From Cinclus cinclus (taxonomy: Eukaryota; Chordata; Aves; Passeriformes; Cinclidae), in NCBI RefSeq assembly GCF_963662255.1, contig NC_085047.1, positions 92,697,619 through 92,761,618 on the forward strand: 64,000 nucleotides of DNA, given 5' to 3'. Both the position numbers and the translations under genes were made by a program. Positions 43,101 through 57,299 of this stretch are shown piece after piece. Position 1 is the first letter of the stretch. Each line of letters starts with the position of its first letter. The notes under the pieces are model-generated. The model saw only the letters and a list, made by a program, of their open reading frames with translations. It was not told the DNA's origin and did not search any database.

Positions 43101-46100
43101 CTGGGGAAAGAGTTAGAGGACACAGACTGCCAGACCAACTCATCTGGATTACAGCTCCCTCACTGGGGCAAGCTGGTGGGTCACAGGGAATAGGCTGCAG
43201 AATTGAATGAATGCTTTTCTGGATCTTGCTTGCTGGCTACATGCCAAGCATACGTACATACAGTTGCATACATGGGTGCAACTTGTGACTAGAACTCAGC
43301 CTTGAAAAAGTAAATTTTGCTGGAATAAGGGACCATTAGAAAGCAAATTCTTTAGGATTCATGTGAGCCCATTTAAAAGCAAAATCATAGCTCATTGTTT
43401 TTCTTTTAAACTAAAGGAGAATCTTCTAAAAGCAAGAACTGATCATAATTTAGTTGAAATATAGGTGAAATTGGTAGCTGAAGCTACTGGTGAACAGAAT
43501 TTATAGTGTGCAGACTCTAAATTGTGTTCAATATATTTTCTAAACAAAACAAATAAACTAAACAAATAAAACAACAACTATTTATTAGAAATCCTACTTC
43601 ACTACAAAAGTTTAAAGTTTCTTTTTGGGCACAATGACATTGGCTGTACTTAGAGTCTGTATATCAGGATGATACAGGTCATCGTGAAATTGTAAAAGTC
43701 TTACCAAAAAGTGATGCCACTGCATATAGGTTGAATGACTAACCCAACCATTAATTATCTAAACAAAATAATTTGATACTGTGTGTTTTCCACATTTTAA
43801 TTAGCAACTGCTGATGGCTGTTGCACAATCCTATTTAATGTCTGTGCTTGATACTTCCCAAATAGCTCAGTGATTGAATTCATACCTTAGTGCAGCTAAA
43901 TGCCTTAGCTGAAAGAAAACCACTAACACTAAGATTCACTTTCTGACATTAATCTAATGCAAGCATGTCTTCTTCATGTCTTCTTCTGGATTAACACAGA
44001 AAAAGCTCTTTCAGTTTAGTCTGTTGGTTGTGAAGATGCCCTGAAGTATTTTGTATAAATGCATATTGATGTCTTCTGCAAAGTTTTCCTCCCCAGCAGA
44101 GTTTCTTTTTGTCACAGAGATTACAGTGCCCCCATTAGATAATCGCCACCCTCAATGACATGCAGCCTAATCATGCAATTGATCACAATAAATCAAAGAT
44201 TCAGGAATTCTCTGAACAGCTGTCTGCAACTAACCCTTTCTGTGCAAAGGGCTGCCTTGGCCAGGATTCCCCTGGAGGCAGGTTCATGGCAGGGGAAGGG
44301 AGGGCAGGTGTGGAGTGTGCAGCCCACCTGTCTGAGTGCTGGGCACAAGGTGCAGCGAGGGCTGTGCTACTGCTCCTGCTCCCCATTGCTGCTGCCTCAC
44401 ACTGCTGTCTGCCACAAAGCAACCAGCTCTCCAGTCCTGCTAATTATGGTGACTAACAAGCTACTCACATACCTGTGTGCAACACAAAACACATTAATTA
44501 AATTCTCATCATTAAAGATTTTTGGAGCCACAAACAGTGACAGTTCTACCCTGCCTACCCACGGGGAACCATTTTTTCCTGTGCTTTTTTTTTTTTCCCC
44601 CTCCACACAACCCTGGTGTTTTAATTGAGGTTATGAGAAACAAGATACAGCATTGGCATCTCACTTCTGCTTTCTTATTTGAGTCGTAATGTTCAACGAG
44701 AATTTTGTTTAGTGTTCATATAAAAGGGTAGAGCTTTAAGTGTTTGCTTTGCCACATTAGGATTTATATTTTAAGATGCTTAACTGTTTCTTCACGAGAA
44801 AAACAACTTGCCAGTTGCTCAATGGGGGCATGAGCATTGATAGAGAATTTACCTGCATTTACTTAGACAAACAAAAATAACCTTCAGACATTTTAAAATG
44901 TAGAAATGAACATGCTATAAAATTCTAAGTGATTAAACAGGATTTTAATTATTTTATTATTTTAGCTCAGTTTGTCTCTTTAAAAAAAAAACTAATGCAA
45001 AACTACCATAAAGAAAACTATGTTTTATCTTATCTCTCCCAGAATATATTTTATTATAAAAGTCTAAAACATCTGTTGTGCAGCTTTCTGTGCATTGTAA
45101 TAACTATTTCAAACTTTTTTAGAGGGAGGGTATATATTTCTGTTTATTGAAATATTTATTGGATGAGAAAATGTACAGATCTCAGTGACATGATACATAT
45201 GATTTTAAGAGAAAATGGCTTGCATTGGGTTTGTCTTAAAACCAAAGGGCTTCTTTCGGTGGTGAGCATAAAGTTACAAAAAGCCACACTGGCATTGTTC
45301 AGGAACAACAAGGGACAATATTCTGTGTCAGTGGTGGATGAACAAATATATAATTTCATGCTTTATTTTTATAAGGAAGTCTGTTTTGTGAATGGCTTAG
45401 TAATAAAAGGAAGCATCAACATAAATTTGTATCAACATCAATATTGTTTGCTGAGCCAAGTCCATGGACAAACTCACCAAAGCCTTTATGCTGTTAATCT
45501 GTAAATTAAGGAAGACCTACTACTTTTTGAAGGTCAAAATGAAAACTACTACACAGGTGATCAATTAACTGAACTTCCAACAAGTTATCACCTATCCACA
45601 AGATATCACCTCTGCATTAAATACCACCCCTGGCTCTACCTGTAAAATGATGCTGCCAGTGTTACCAGGACAGTGTCATTTCTCCAGGGAGCAAAGAAAC
45701 AAGCCCAGAAAAATGTTTGTGGACAGGAACTGAGATGGATATCTCAGAGGAAAAGATATTTCTCAAATCCTAAAATGGCTTTTATGGTCCTGATTTATCA
45801 GTCTTTTTTTTTTCCTCAGAACTCCTACTGAATGCAAAAGAGAGTTCAATGGGAGAAAATGATGTCATGAGTGGATGAAGTGGAGTATACTAGAATACAT
45901 CTAGAATTAACTTAATGTTCTCTTGAGGAGAAGGTGAAAGCCAGTACTAGAGACAGTGTAATATACTATTGGTCCATGAGAAGATTTTTAGATGTTTTTT
46001 GTTTGGTTGGTTTTTTATGCACTTCTCTTTGGGTGATTTATTTCAGGCAAAGGCGATGAAGAAATTTACAGATTCCCGTCATTCCATCTTCTGTCAAACA

Positions 46101-46970
46101 AATACCAGAAAAAAATACAAAATCATGTAAGGATACTAGATTAATTACAGGGAACGCTGTGCTTGTTCATGATTTTCATGGTATTTATTTAAAGACAACA
46201 AATTAAGTGAGAAAGACCTTTGCATTTTATTTATCTAAAGCCTCATGATAATAAAAAAGTTTGTGATTCCTTTGAGCAGCCAGAAGTGGCTGATGTGCAG
46301 TACTGAGAAAGGAATCTTACTTGAAATAGGGTAATTCTTGACCTTCATTTCTACTTCTTCCATTACTCTCTACACTGCCACAAACAGTTTATGTGTTAAG
46401 CTCTGATCCTCAAAGTGAAACCAGGTATTTCCTAAAGACATGGGAGTACATGGAGAATCTTTAGTAATTGAGAGACCTTCAAACTCCATGCCTTTTTTTT
46501 TCTGTTTGTCTGGTTTGAAAATAAAAGCTAAAAAGTTATCTTATGAAAATCAACTGCATATCTTAGACAACACAGAAAGTAAAAACACAGTTCAAGTAAT
46601 TAATGGAATAACTTAAATTATGTTTGGCTTGGTTGTACTCAGTAAATCTCACTTATACAAATGTGTTTTAAAGTTAGTTATCTACTATAATTCTAATCTA
46701 AATATATTAAAGGGACTTCTTTAACTTTCTTAGTCTCCCGTGAAGACATTTGAGTGTCCAAGTGATTGAACTCTAGCATAAAACTGTTGACATTAAAATA
46801 GGGTGTAATAAAGAGAGCCAGTTAATTGCTAGAAGGTCAATGAAGAGAAAAGGACTGTGTTCAATTTAAAAGTGGCATGGCAAGCAATGCTAGGAAGTGA
46901 AATAGCTGCCAAAGAATGGACATATGGGTGACCTGCATTGAAGAAAATGAAAAATGGCATTCCGTTTTCT
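37200..46970. other. AT-rich, CpG-poor intergenic DNA, no gene
   Basis: Reading frames are short. Slightly GC-richer patches at about 42,970-43,210 and 44,220-44,460 show no coding or repeat identity I recognise. A/CAAA-rich stretches occur near 41,150-41,215 and 43,540-43,580. This looks like ordinary gene-desert sequence. Confidence 0.6.
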
Positions 46971-46974
46971 TACT

Positions 46975-49900
46975 TTCAGGTAACTGAAGCTGCAGATGGT
47001 TCTATGACTGACAATTCATACAGAAAAACTGAATGAGATGTACCTTGCCTGAAGCCTGTGTTCTCAAAGTCTGTACCTGAGCTGGTCATCTGAACCCCCT
47101 CTAAAGTCAGTGGAAACTTAAATAGTTTCTTACTGAAGTATTTGTCTAAAGAATAGTTTCTAGTACTACACATATTTTTCTTCACTGGAAATGAAGAGAC
47201 CTGGAGGTAACAAGCTCAGATGTGAACATCTAAAACTAGATGATAGAAATCCTACCAAAGGCATCTCTGATGCTGGAAAACCACTAGCAGTGTAGGTGGG
47301 ACACGGGCAGACCAGGGAGCAATAGCCTTGGACACATACCAACTGCTGCCACACCAGATCTTCAGCAGGGAACTTCGTGACTGTCCAGTGACATTACATA
47401 AACTTAGCAGTTGTTCCAGTCCTTGGTTTTATAGAATATATACAGACTATATACTGTGGTTCCAAAATTAGAAAGAAGACCCTCATTTCACAACTCTATT
47501 TCTAGATCAAACTTTGTGTATGAAGTACTAAATTGGCAGTTTTCATCAAAGTAGTCTTAAAAGGAGAAATCCTCAGGAAGCAATATATGCTCTTACACTG
47601 GTTGGTGATACATGAAGCAGTTGGAGTAGGACCACAAATCTTTAGTTCTAAGAATACTTAGTCTTGCTTTTATTGTTGACTCAAAAATATATGCTGAGAT
47701 GAAGTCACTGTCTGTAGACAGGGCTGGTCATAAACAAATCTACTTCACAGACTCCCAGACACCTTCAGTTGTTTTCAAGTTAGGCTTTAGAGGTGTTTAT
47801 TTAGAAGTTTATATGTCCTGTTGATTTTATTGCACTTCTTTTGATGTTGGGAATGCACTGTAATACTGTGCTTTGTAATCTGCATTATTACCCAAATAAT
47901 TTTTCACTGTGATTTTCAGCTCTTTGGATATTTGAAATGTTAATGCTTTGCACTCACAATTCACTCTTGGGCACCAGCCTGCTTTCCCAGGCCATGGCCA
48001 TGAGCAAACAGGTAGCTGAAAGTGCAAGTGTAAGGGTTCAGATACATATTCACATATTTATACTGTGATCATGAAACTGAAAAGGCTCCTTCACGAGTAC
48101 AAAATAGAGGGTTGGGCCTCTCTTCAGCTGAACAACATATTCTCCTCCTTCAGCATCTTGCTCCCCATCAAACCACCAACATGCACAAAGACTTGTTCTC
48201 CGTTGTGCAGTAAAACTCAACCCTTACCTTCTTTCTATCAATTCTCTGGTGCTATCTTGGGACAAGAATACATCTTATACTTTATTTTCTCTAGTGAAAA
48301 AATGGTCTACAAATGTCACAATTTCATATGCTGGCAGTTGTGTCAGTTTATGTAGGTAAAGTTCCCGCTTCTCTGCTTCTACTTAAGCATGTAGAATCTG
48401 GCATATGTCTCATCTGAGTTATGGTATCTTAATTATATGTCATCGTAGAAGATACCTAAGAATTGCAGCCCAGCTTTTAATTATTTGCTTCACCTAGCTT
48501 GTTTACTGTCTAACTCAGTTAATTTATTACCTTTATCATATACTAATGCTGTGCCACAATCAAATATCACAGAATGGTTATAATGTTGTTGCAAATTTAA
48601 CTGGACTGGGACAATACTGTTGACACAGGCATTGAAATTCTTCCAATCAAGTCTAAGACATTTGAACTGAATAGACAGCTTCTTTGGGTCAAAGGAGCTT
48701 TAAAAAAGTCTTATATGTAAAAACTATTGATTTGTATCTCTTCTTGATATACTGAATTTACTCTTTAATTTACTGAATCTTCACACTCTAGGCATTTATT
48801 CCCACAAGGTGTAAAAGTCTTGGCTTTGTAAATAGTCCCTGAAAGGTCAGCAAGGGTTTTGCATGATGCTTGTAAAGCCAGGGCTCTCAATTTGCTGGTC
48901 CTGAAGATCCCTTTTTCTCCATGGTGAAAGAGGACCATAGGCATACACAAGAAACAAGTCCAGTTCAAAGGACAGAGAAAAGAAAGTAACTGTGCTTCTA
49001 TCTTAAAATGGGCTTTCCAAGAAAGAGTCCTGCCAAAGACAAGCTTTTAAAATAGGGATTTTAGTAGAAATATCAGTACGTCTGTGACTATGCAGGCTAT
49101 GAATCTCAGTTAATGTCCACCTTTTCAGACAGAGCAGGTATCTGTGCTCTTAGATACAGATGGATGCTAATGCCACAAAGGGATTCAGGGATCTAGGAGT
49201 TGTGCTTATATTATTAGACACTGATTCTGCAGGCCTCCAGGCAGTTTTCTCTGACAGATCTCTGCAAAAGACCCCATAATGGGATGATAAGGACAGATGT
49301 CAAAATCCTCACTTAAAGAGTAAATGTGGTAGAAAGAGAACAGAACTATATTGTAAGGCATTTGGCCTTCTCTGTATAGCAAGGTTAGATTTTTGCCTAA
49401 CAAAAATGAAACCAAATTACTGGCTTGGAAGACTAAGTACTATGTGTTCTTACTTAAACAAGGAGTGGGAAGAAACAGGTGCTGAGAAGCACTGAGGTTC
49501 TATTAAGACATTTGTTTGACATTCAAAGTTAGCAGTATTTTTTAGAAAGGGTAACACCCAAGGAAAAAAGCTGTAACAATTACAGACAGAGGAATACAAA
49601 AGTAACCCTCTAAAGCTCATACAACAACTAAAGAGCATGTGATGTGGATAAGATTATAGGGGGAAGGTCGTAAAAAATAATAATATCAATTAAAAATGCT
49701 TAATAAACATAAAATTCATGTAAATGTCCATGCACCATTACAGGAGGCCTAAAATCAAAAACCAATTTGCCAGGCATTGGAGAACCTATAATCTGTATTG
49801 CATGATGGCATCACAAAACAATAGGACATTGTTTGTCACACACATAGCCATATGGAGAGAACAGACTGTGACAGAAGTGGTGTGGGAGTGACCTTGGACC

Positions 49901-52900
49901 TGGAAAAAACCCATAGATTACATTAACCCAAACTTTCTGAATAGGAAAGATCACATGTCAGATTTTGCCTCAGTACAGACCTCTGCCTTTAGAACCAATG
50001 TGTGGAAGCCAGCCAGAGAAAAGACTTTGGATTAAATCCTGACACCAATAAGCATATGACTGGCTCTAGGATTTTACTGCCTTTACAAGGATCCTGAGGC
50101 TGCTGGCATAACCTTACATGCTCTCTGGCTTCTGAACATGCAAGAGCAGCCCTTGTGGCAGTAGGAGTAGGCTCTTGGTTGTTTGCAGCATCCTCTGCCT
50201 GAGTGCATCCAGCCAGGAACAGCCCTGTTGGCATCCCCAAGATGTCCAGTGCCAGGACAGTTTAGGATGGAGTGGGAAGAGATATAGCATTTTATGGGAC
50301 TGGGAGAGCAAAGCTTATTCACAGAGATGCCAGAAGCTATGACACCTAAGTACCATAAAGAAAGCAACAGAAAGCAACCACAGTGTTTAATAGCAACAGT
50401 GACAGCAATCATAACAGAGATGAAAGCACAGTCTGAATTAGCACACAAGCTACTGAATTGTTGATAACTTCAGTGTACCTTTCTGGAATAGCTAGTCTCA
50501 GAGAGAGAAAGTCTCTTTCTGATTTGATCCTAGCATTTAAAATGTAAACTTTTCAGCTCTCTGCACAGAACGTGTTATGTTAGTTACTGTATAGGAAACA
50601 GGAAACAAGACCTGCTAAATGAAATGTACTGGCACAAAAAACCCCCAAAACCAATCAGAAGAGAAGCTGCCAGAATCTGCAGGCTAAATCATCCCTACCA
50701 GTATGAAGGAGATCTCAGATATCTCAAATCAGGGGAAAGCTGTGGGAGAAGTTCCCTATTTAGAATTGTGCTCAGCTGGTGCCTTTGCTGTTTCTCTGAC
50801 ATTTCCGGCAAGGCTGCTAGATTTAACTCAGAGTTATTAATGTAAATAATTGTTCGAACTCACATTTAAATTAGATAGTACAGGAAAGAAGATATTAGCC
50901 CTAGATTTTTATCCTCATGGTCTTGAAGGTTTTTAAAAGTAACATAGAAGGAGGTAGTTTAAGGTAAATCAAAGAGAGCATCTGTGTTGTCTTTATCCAT
51001 AATAAGAGCTATCTTATAGATTAAATAAGTACATTCTTGCTTCTTCCCTAGTATTTCCTTCCAGTGCTACTTATTTTTGGACTAAAGTCAACTAATACAG
51101 TGAAATGAGCAGGGAAACACCCTTGCCATAGCTCTTGAACTGATTGGCAAAAAAATGACACTTCAAGAATTGGAATGGTTTTGGGAAAAATACACAGTCA
51201 GACTAAATGTTACAAAGATATATATCATCCTAGGAAAATTTGTTGAAAGCCCAACTCCTGAATCCTAAAGGCACTAGAGAGGTGTAAGGCCTCAAGCTTT
51301 GTGTTCAGACTGTAGTAAAAGTGCTGGTACATGGCAGACTACCTGCAGGGAGATGGTAGCTGTGTCGTAAGCTGCTCCTCCAGAAGCTTTCTTGGGCCAG
51401 TTAAGGTGTGTATAATTTACTCTGGATCATTATGATTATAAGGATGGTGATGAATATGTGAAGACCATCAAAGAACTCATGTTTTGTGACCTTTATCTGA
51501 TTTTCACTAAGAAATTAACATCCCCTTAGAATGAAAAAGGTGAAAAACACTGCACAGAGAGATATAAAGGCTGGTGAGTAATTTCGGTGACATTACTGAA
51601 GCCTTTTCCAAACAAAAATGGCAAGAGTTTGCACTGTCTGCTAGTTTTCTGAAACTGGCTAACCCAAAGTTAATACAGTCTTCATCATCAGCTACCATTT
51701 CCCCTGCAATTGTTATTGCTGTTTTTTAGAAAAACTAAAAGGATCAAAAGATCCCTACACAGCCATATTTTCCCTTCAGCTCCACTGGTGGAAAGACAGG
51801 CCACTTAGGCCACTGGTAAGGACTGAAGACATCTGATTTAGAAAAATCTTTTGTTCAGGGTAACAAAACATTGTTCCTCCACTCACATCTCCTGAGAGGT
51901 ATATCTCAGAAAAAAAGAGAAAATAATCTATAGTGGTCTAATTTTGATTTTGCTGTCATTACTATTACAATAACAACACGAGGCCCCAGACCTAAATAAG
52001 ACCCTTTGGAAACATATAAGAAGATGCACTACTTGCTACCAAAGACCTTACAGTCCCAGAATTCCCTATAGGGCCCAAGTCTGCAATACAGAGATCTCTT
52101 TGAAATATGTACACTTGAAGAAAGCTTTGATCAATGCAGTCTACCAGTTTAAACTTTCACAGAAATGAATTTCTTTACCTTGTGTGAACAACCTTTACTA
52201 CAGAAGCACACTAATAAGAAATGTGTTCCTGACAGATCATGAAATACTGAAAATGAGTAAGATGGAACCTCAAAAGGGATTTCTGGGATTCTTCACTACA
52301 GATCCCTCCACAAGCTACACCAGCAGTACAGCTGTGTTGCATACCTTATCACTACCTTTTTAGGACTTCTCTTTTTTAGGAGTGCCACTGTTTGTAATAA
52401 TGAAAATGTTCTCAGGTGAAAAAAATTCCAACATGATGAATGCATTTTATATTTTCAAACTGCACATAGCTTTGATGGAGAAGATGTATTTAACGATGTT
52501 ATAAAAGGTAGAACTGCTGACTGACGTAACATTTCAGGACTGATTACTGAGCACATCTTTCCAATGGGGTTTGTTCTTTGTGTGCTGGTTTTGTGAAAGA
52601 GCGAAGGTTTTGCTGTACACAAATTTCCTGGGGCAAAGGAAAGGTTTAAAATCTCCCATGCTTCACCCTGAAAGGTTGGTGCTAGATAGCAGTCTTGGCA
52701 CTTAGGCTGCATTTAGACAAATCAATTGTATCTTTCTCCAAAGATGCACGCTATTCTGAGGAAAACACAAAGGAAACCAGCAGCAATAAACTGCAAAACA
52801 GAGGGAAAAAAATCATATTCCTTGATTTGGGAATACTAAATTCCACCAAGAGGTTTATCTGGGGAGCATTATCATTCCAGGCTCACTTTGTAATCAACAG

Positions 52901-55900
52901 AGAAGAACAGGCACTTCCAGGATGTGATTTGAATGAAGAATGGTCTCACTTCTCCTTCATCAATTTCCTTTCTCTCTCAACTACATTTGCAGAAGGCCTT
53001 GAACAACTCTGCTCCTAACTAGGCAACTCTGCTGCTAGTCTTATCACTGGGTGTGAGAAAGTCAGGAAGTACGTTCACATGTTTTTGGTGCTTAGCACAA
53101 ATTCAGACAGAATTAAATAGTACAGTCTCTACAGTCTACAACCATGTCTACTTGACTGTATGAGTGCCTGTATTACAAATTAACAGTAAAGAATACTTAA
53201 GCAGTAGTGACAGCTGGGTCCACGCCTCAGGACTCTCTCATGCTGCCCTCACCAATGGGCTGAAAAATCAAGTTCCCTCTTACCTATTCTTTCTGTGCTC
53301 CATAGCCTCACACAGTGAGCAGAATGAAGAACTTCTCTAGCCTGATGGGTAGGGTAAACTCTGAGGAAAAAGGAATTGCGGTTCAAACCCCTTCAGTCCG
53401 AGAAAGGCTTAAAATCCATGTTTTCCACTTCTTGTAAGAGTGTTCAAACAATGAAGTTATTCTGAAGTGGTTGCTGCCTCTTCCTCCTCCATCATTAGCT
53501 GCTTGCTCTCAAGAGATGACTCAGTGCTCCGGATTTCAAGTGGATAAAGGTGATTGAGGTTCAACACTTGTTCAGATCAAAACTGAGAGGTTTCCCAGGT
53601 GATTGGTAGGTGAGAGATTCACTGACCTGCTCAGACAGTGGAGAGACAGAAGTTCCTAGCTGCTTTGAATTATTTCAGAAGTGGCTACCTTTCCCCACCC
53701 ATTGTATTTGGAATGGAAATGTCTATCTCAGGGGCCCTGAATCATCCTGCTGGGCCAGAGGCTGCCTGGAAGCATGACAGCACCCAAGGTGAGCAGTTCC
53801 TGTTGGCAGTTCAAATACTGCCTTCACTTCATGACACAATCCTTAGCCATTTCCTTTGAGCAGGTACCAAACAAGTGGTGCTTCAGTGACATATCTCCCT
53901 CACCTTCCATGATCTCAGTAGGAACACAGGAAAGGCTGATTTAAGCAAAAGACCCCTGAAGACCCCTGATTCAAGGTGATCAGGGTAATTTGTTTTAATT
54001 TCTCAAGATTTCCTTTCCATAATGAATCAGTACATTTGCAGTCATGCTACTGAGCTCACTGGGGAACTGAGAAATGTATTCAGCACATACATACAGGTAT
54101 GTGCTGGATGCCAGCCTAGACATGACATTCTCCAGGCCATCCATTAGCATAGCAATGAGCATAACAGGTAAAGAAAATGTGTTCACTCCACTGTAAATGG
54201 CTAGTTGCATTAAGTATAACATTTACATTTGCTTATAGTTGTCTGAATTCAGAAGCAAATTTGATGCGCTACACTCATGCCAGTAGATACTCTATTTCCT
54301 CCCCCCCCCTTAATTGCACACTTTTTTGCTAGCTACTCTTCCCTTTTCAGTCCTCAGCATGCAAATTATGCCCACTTTCACTTATTTTCTGACTATTTTA
54401 GAACTAAAATTTATGCTGCTGTTCACGTCACTGCTGAAATTGGCTCGGAGCTTTCCAAGGGAGTTGCACTTGTTGACAGCAGGTATGAATATATTTCTTA
54501 GCTTTGAATGCCTTCATGTGAAAAAAAAATTGCAGAGCACTGTCAAAGCTGTGGCTGATACACTGCATAAATGTATAAAGTAAATAACCATACTTACTAT
54601 GATGAATTCTAGTCTTAGTCCCTAATAACCACCTTTTGCAGGTAATAGTTGCTGAAATTTTATGTGGAAAATATAAGCCTGGCACCCTAGCATTTATGTA
54701 CTAAAAAGCAAAGGCTGGTTATCAATATGCTTCCTTAAATCATGACATTCACCACATGTCTAGGTGGTTAAAATATTACCAATTACTGCAATATGATGAT
54801 GGGCTCCTCCAGTGGGAACAAGAAGGAAATCCCCCAGGATAGCATGAGCCTGAGAAGTAAGTTCTATTCTAGGTATCTTTTAGTCAGAAGGTGCTGAACC
54901 TCCTTTCATAGGATATTGATTTGGATCTTTGCATTATATATTGACTGGCCCGATTGACCTTTGTCTGAACTGCAGCTGAACAGTTTTCAAAGCATCTGCT
55001 TACCAGAACAAAAGTAAACTGCAAAATCATATTAGATACAAAGCACTGAACTCTCAAGACTGTTTTTTCCTGTGTTTGCTATTTAAGCATCAGTTTGTAG
55101 CCTGAAAGGCAGCCCATGCAGGCTAACAAATTAACTGAATGAAATGTTATTTTTTTGCCATAATATATAACATTTTAGGGAAATTTTACTGTTAAAAAAA
55201 TGTAGAGACTCTCTACTTTGCTAGCAAATAATGTAAGAAATAATTTCTGCTATGAAAGAAGTACGTAAAGACCAAAATCCTTCACCACTGCACCTTTTTG
55301 GAATGAAACATTCAGTACTTTAAGAGTACTGCAGATGAGAAAGTGCAGGGGGCATTTTTAGATATCCATGAAAAATGCAGGTAAAATAAGGAGATGTACC
55401 TACTGTCATTATTCTTCCAATAGAGTATTTATAGTAGCTCTGAAAGCATGTGATTCCCCCTGTTACTTCACATTCGACTTTACTAAACATTTAGCTTGGT
55501 TTCAGCAATGTACTTACTACATTTGAATTTAGAAAAAATAAATAAAAAAGGAAAATATTAGCTGTAAATAGAAGAAGGGAAAAATTTATGAGATAATCTA
55601 AATTTCCCATTAACTCTACTCTAGAGAACAAAGCTTTTCAGTGAAATAACAAATACAACTCCCTGTGAAAACAGAATTGAAAAACTCCAGCAATTAACAG
55701 GTTTCACGCAGTCACGGTTTTCCAATGGGATTTACAGCTGCCCTGCTGAATGAGCATCTAGAAGGCCCTGGACCCACTCTACCAGGCAGCAGTAGTTATA
55801 CTCATGGCAAATAGATATGAGTAAGCATAGACACATGCACTAATACCACAGTTCTGTTAATTATTCTCTGTTAGGTAGGAAAGAAAGGCAGAAAAAAAAA

Positions 55901-56225
55901 TTCCATTGAAATGGCTGAAGTCATGGGGCTGGTGCCTGAACCAGCATTCAAATGCCTGGAGTATTCTCTCTTTCTCTGGGCCTTGTGCTGAGCTTGTTTG
56001 GTTTCTGACTGCTCTTTTCATAACTAGGTCTTCCACAGAGTAGTCATACAGCACAGTGAATATACTGAATGCTGAAGTCAGAACCAGGCTTAGAAAAGGC
56101 CAAGGATCTTTGCACTTGCCATTGGGCAGAACAACTTTTCAGAGCCACAAATGATTGCCCCAGCTCCCTGAAAATAATGCAGTTTTCCAGCTGCAGACTT
56201 AAAAGGCTCTACGGCCACTGAATAA
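46975..56225. other. AT-rich, CpG-poor intergenic DNA, no gene
   Basis: No credible coding exon, RNA gene or intact transposon was found. Single octamers, for example ATGCAAAT at 54,359-54,366, are at the frequency expected by chance. Old decayed repeats may be present that I could not name. Confidence 0.55.
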
Positions 56226-56230
56226 ACCGT

Positions 56231-57298
56231 TGTGGGTTGACCCTGGCAGGATGCCTGATGCCCACCAAAGCAGCTCTATCATTTCTCTCCCAAGCTGGGA
56301 GTTAGAAGAGAGAGAAAATATAATGAAAGCCTCATGAGTAGTGGTAAGAGGAGGGAAAGATCATTCATCAGTTACTGTCATGGGCAAAACAGACTAGGCT
56401 TGGGGAAAAGAAAATTACCAATCAAATCAGAATAGAATAATGAGAAAAAAAAGCCTTAAAAAAACATAAAAGCCACCTCCTCCCTTCTTCCTCCTTCTTC
56501 TGCTTCACACCCAGTTCCTCTACATCATCCTCCCAGTGATGCAGGGGGATGGAGAATGGGGGCTGAGGTCAGTTCATCACATGCCATTCTCTGCTGCTTC
56601 TTTGTCCTCAAGAGGAGGTCTCCTCACATGCTTCCCTGCTTAAGCATGGGGTCCCTCCAAAGAGAGCAAAGTCCTCCACAAACTTTTCCAACATGGAGTC
56701 CTTCAACAGGTTTCAGTTCTTCACAAACTGCTCCAGTGTGGCTCCTTCCAGGTGATGCAGCTCTTCAGGAACAGCTTGCTCCAGCTTGGGTGCCCACAGG
56801 GTCATAGGTCCTGACACCTGTTCCAGTGAGGGGTTCTCTCTCCATGAATCCACATGTCTTGCCAGGAGCCTGTTTCAGGCTTCCCTCAGAGTCACAACCT
56901 TCTTTAGTCATCCAGCTGCTCTGGTGTGGGGTCCTCCAGGAGCTGCAGGTGGATATCTCTCCACTCTGGCACTCTATGGACTGCTCTCCTGCAGCCTACC
57001 TCACCATGGTCTTCACCAGAGGCTGCAGGGGAATCTCTTCCTCCTCCTCTTTCTGCAGACCTTGGGGTCTGCAGGACAGTTTGTCTTACATATTCTCACT
57101 CAGGTGCATTTGCAGTTAACTTTTGCCCCTTCTTAAAAACATGATTACAGAGGTGCTATAGCTGTCACTGCTTGGCTTTGACTTGGAGTCTTCTGACATT
57201 GGCTCTATCAGACATGGGGGAAGCTTCTAGGAGCTTGTCACAGAAGCCACCTCTGTAGCCCCCCCAGTACTAAAACCTTGCCATGCAGACTCAATACT
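56231..57298. mobile_element. Solo LTR of an avian endogenous retrovirus (ERVL-like), decayed
   Basis: The stretch begins TGTGGGTTGACCCTGG and runs about 1.07 kb. From memory it resembles a high-copy avian LTR, best known to me from songbirds. Landmarks in order are a CCCACCAAAG segment (about 56,261), GGGCAAAACAGACT (about 56,382), TACCAATCAAATCAGA (about 56,416), GTCAGTTCATCACA (about 56,568), CATATTCTCACTC (about 57,088), GGGGGAAGCTTCTAG (about 57,216) and AAACCTTGCCATGCA (about 57,273). Its middle holds imperfect repeats around a TGCTCCAG-type word (about 56,728-56,940). No internal gag/pol/env region is adjacent, so it is a solo LTR. No clean target-site duplication was found and the family name is uncertain. 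Confidence 0.75.
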
Positions 57299-57299
57299 A

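Noticed and set aside
48560..48585. ATCACAGAATGGTT, similar to the end of bird CR1 elements
   Set aside because: The match stops after about 15 bp and the typical following GGGTTGGAAGGGACC segment is absent.
54359..54366. Isolated POU octamers, also at 10,446 and 60,204
   Set aside because: About two octamers are expected by chance on two strands of 64 kb, and more in AT-rich DNA; these have no neighbouring motifs.
56556..57144. Overlapping plus-strand frames within the LTR
   Set aside because: They lie within LTR repeat sequence and encode nothing resembling a retroviral protein.
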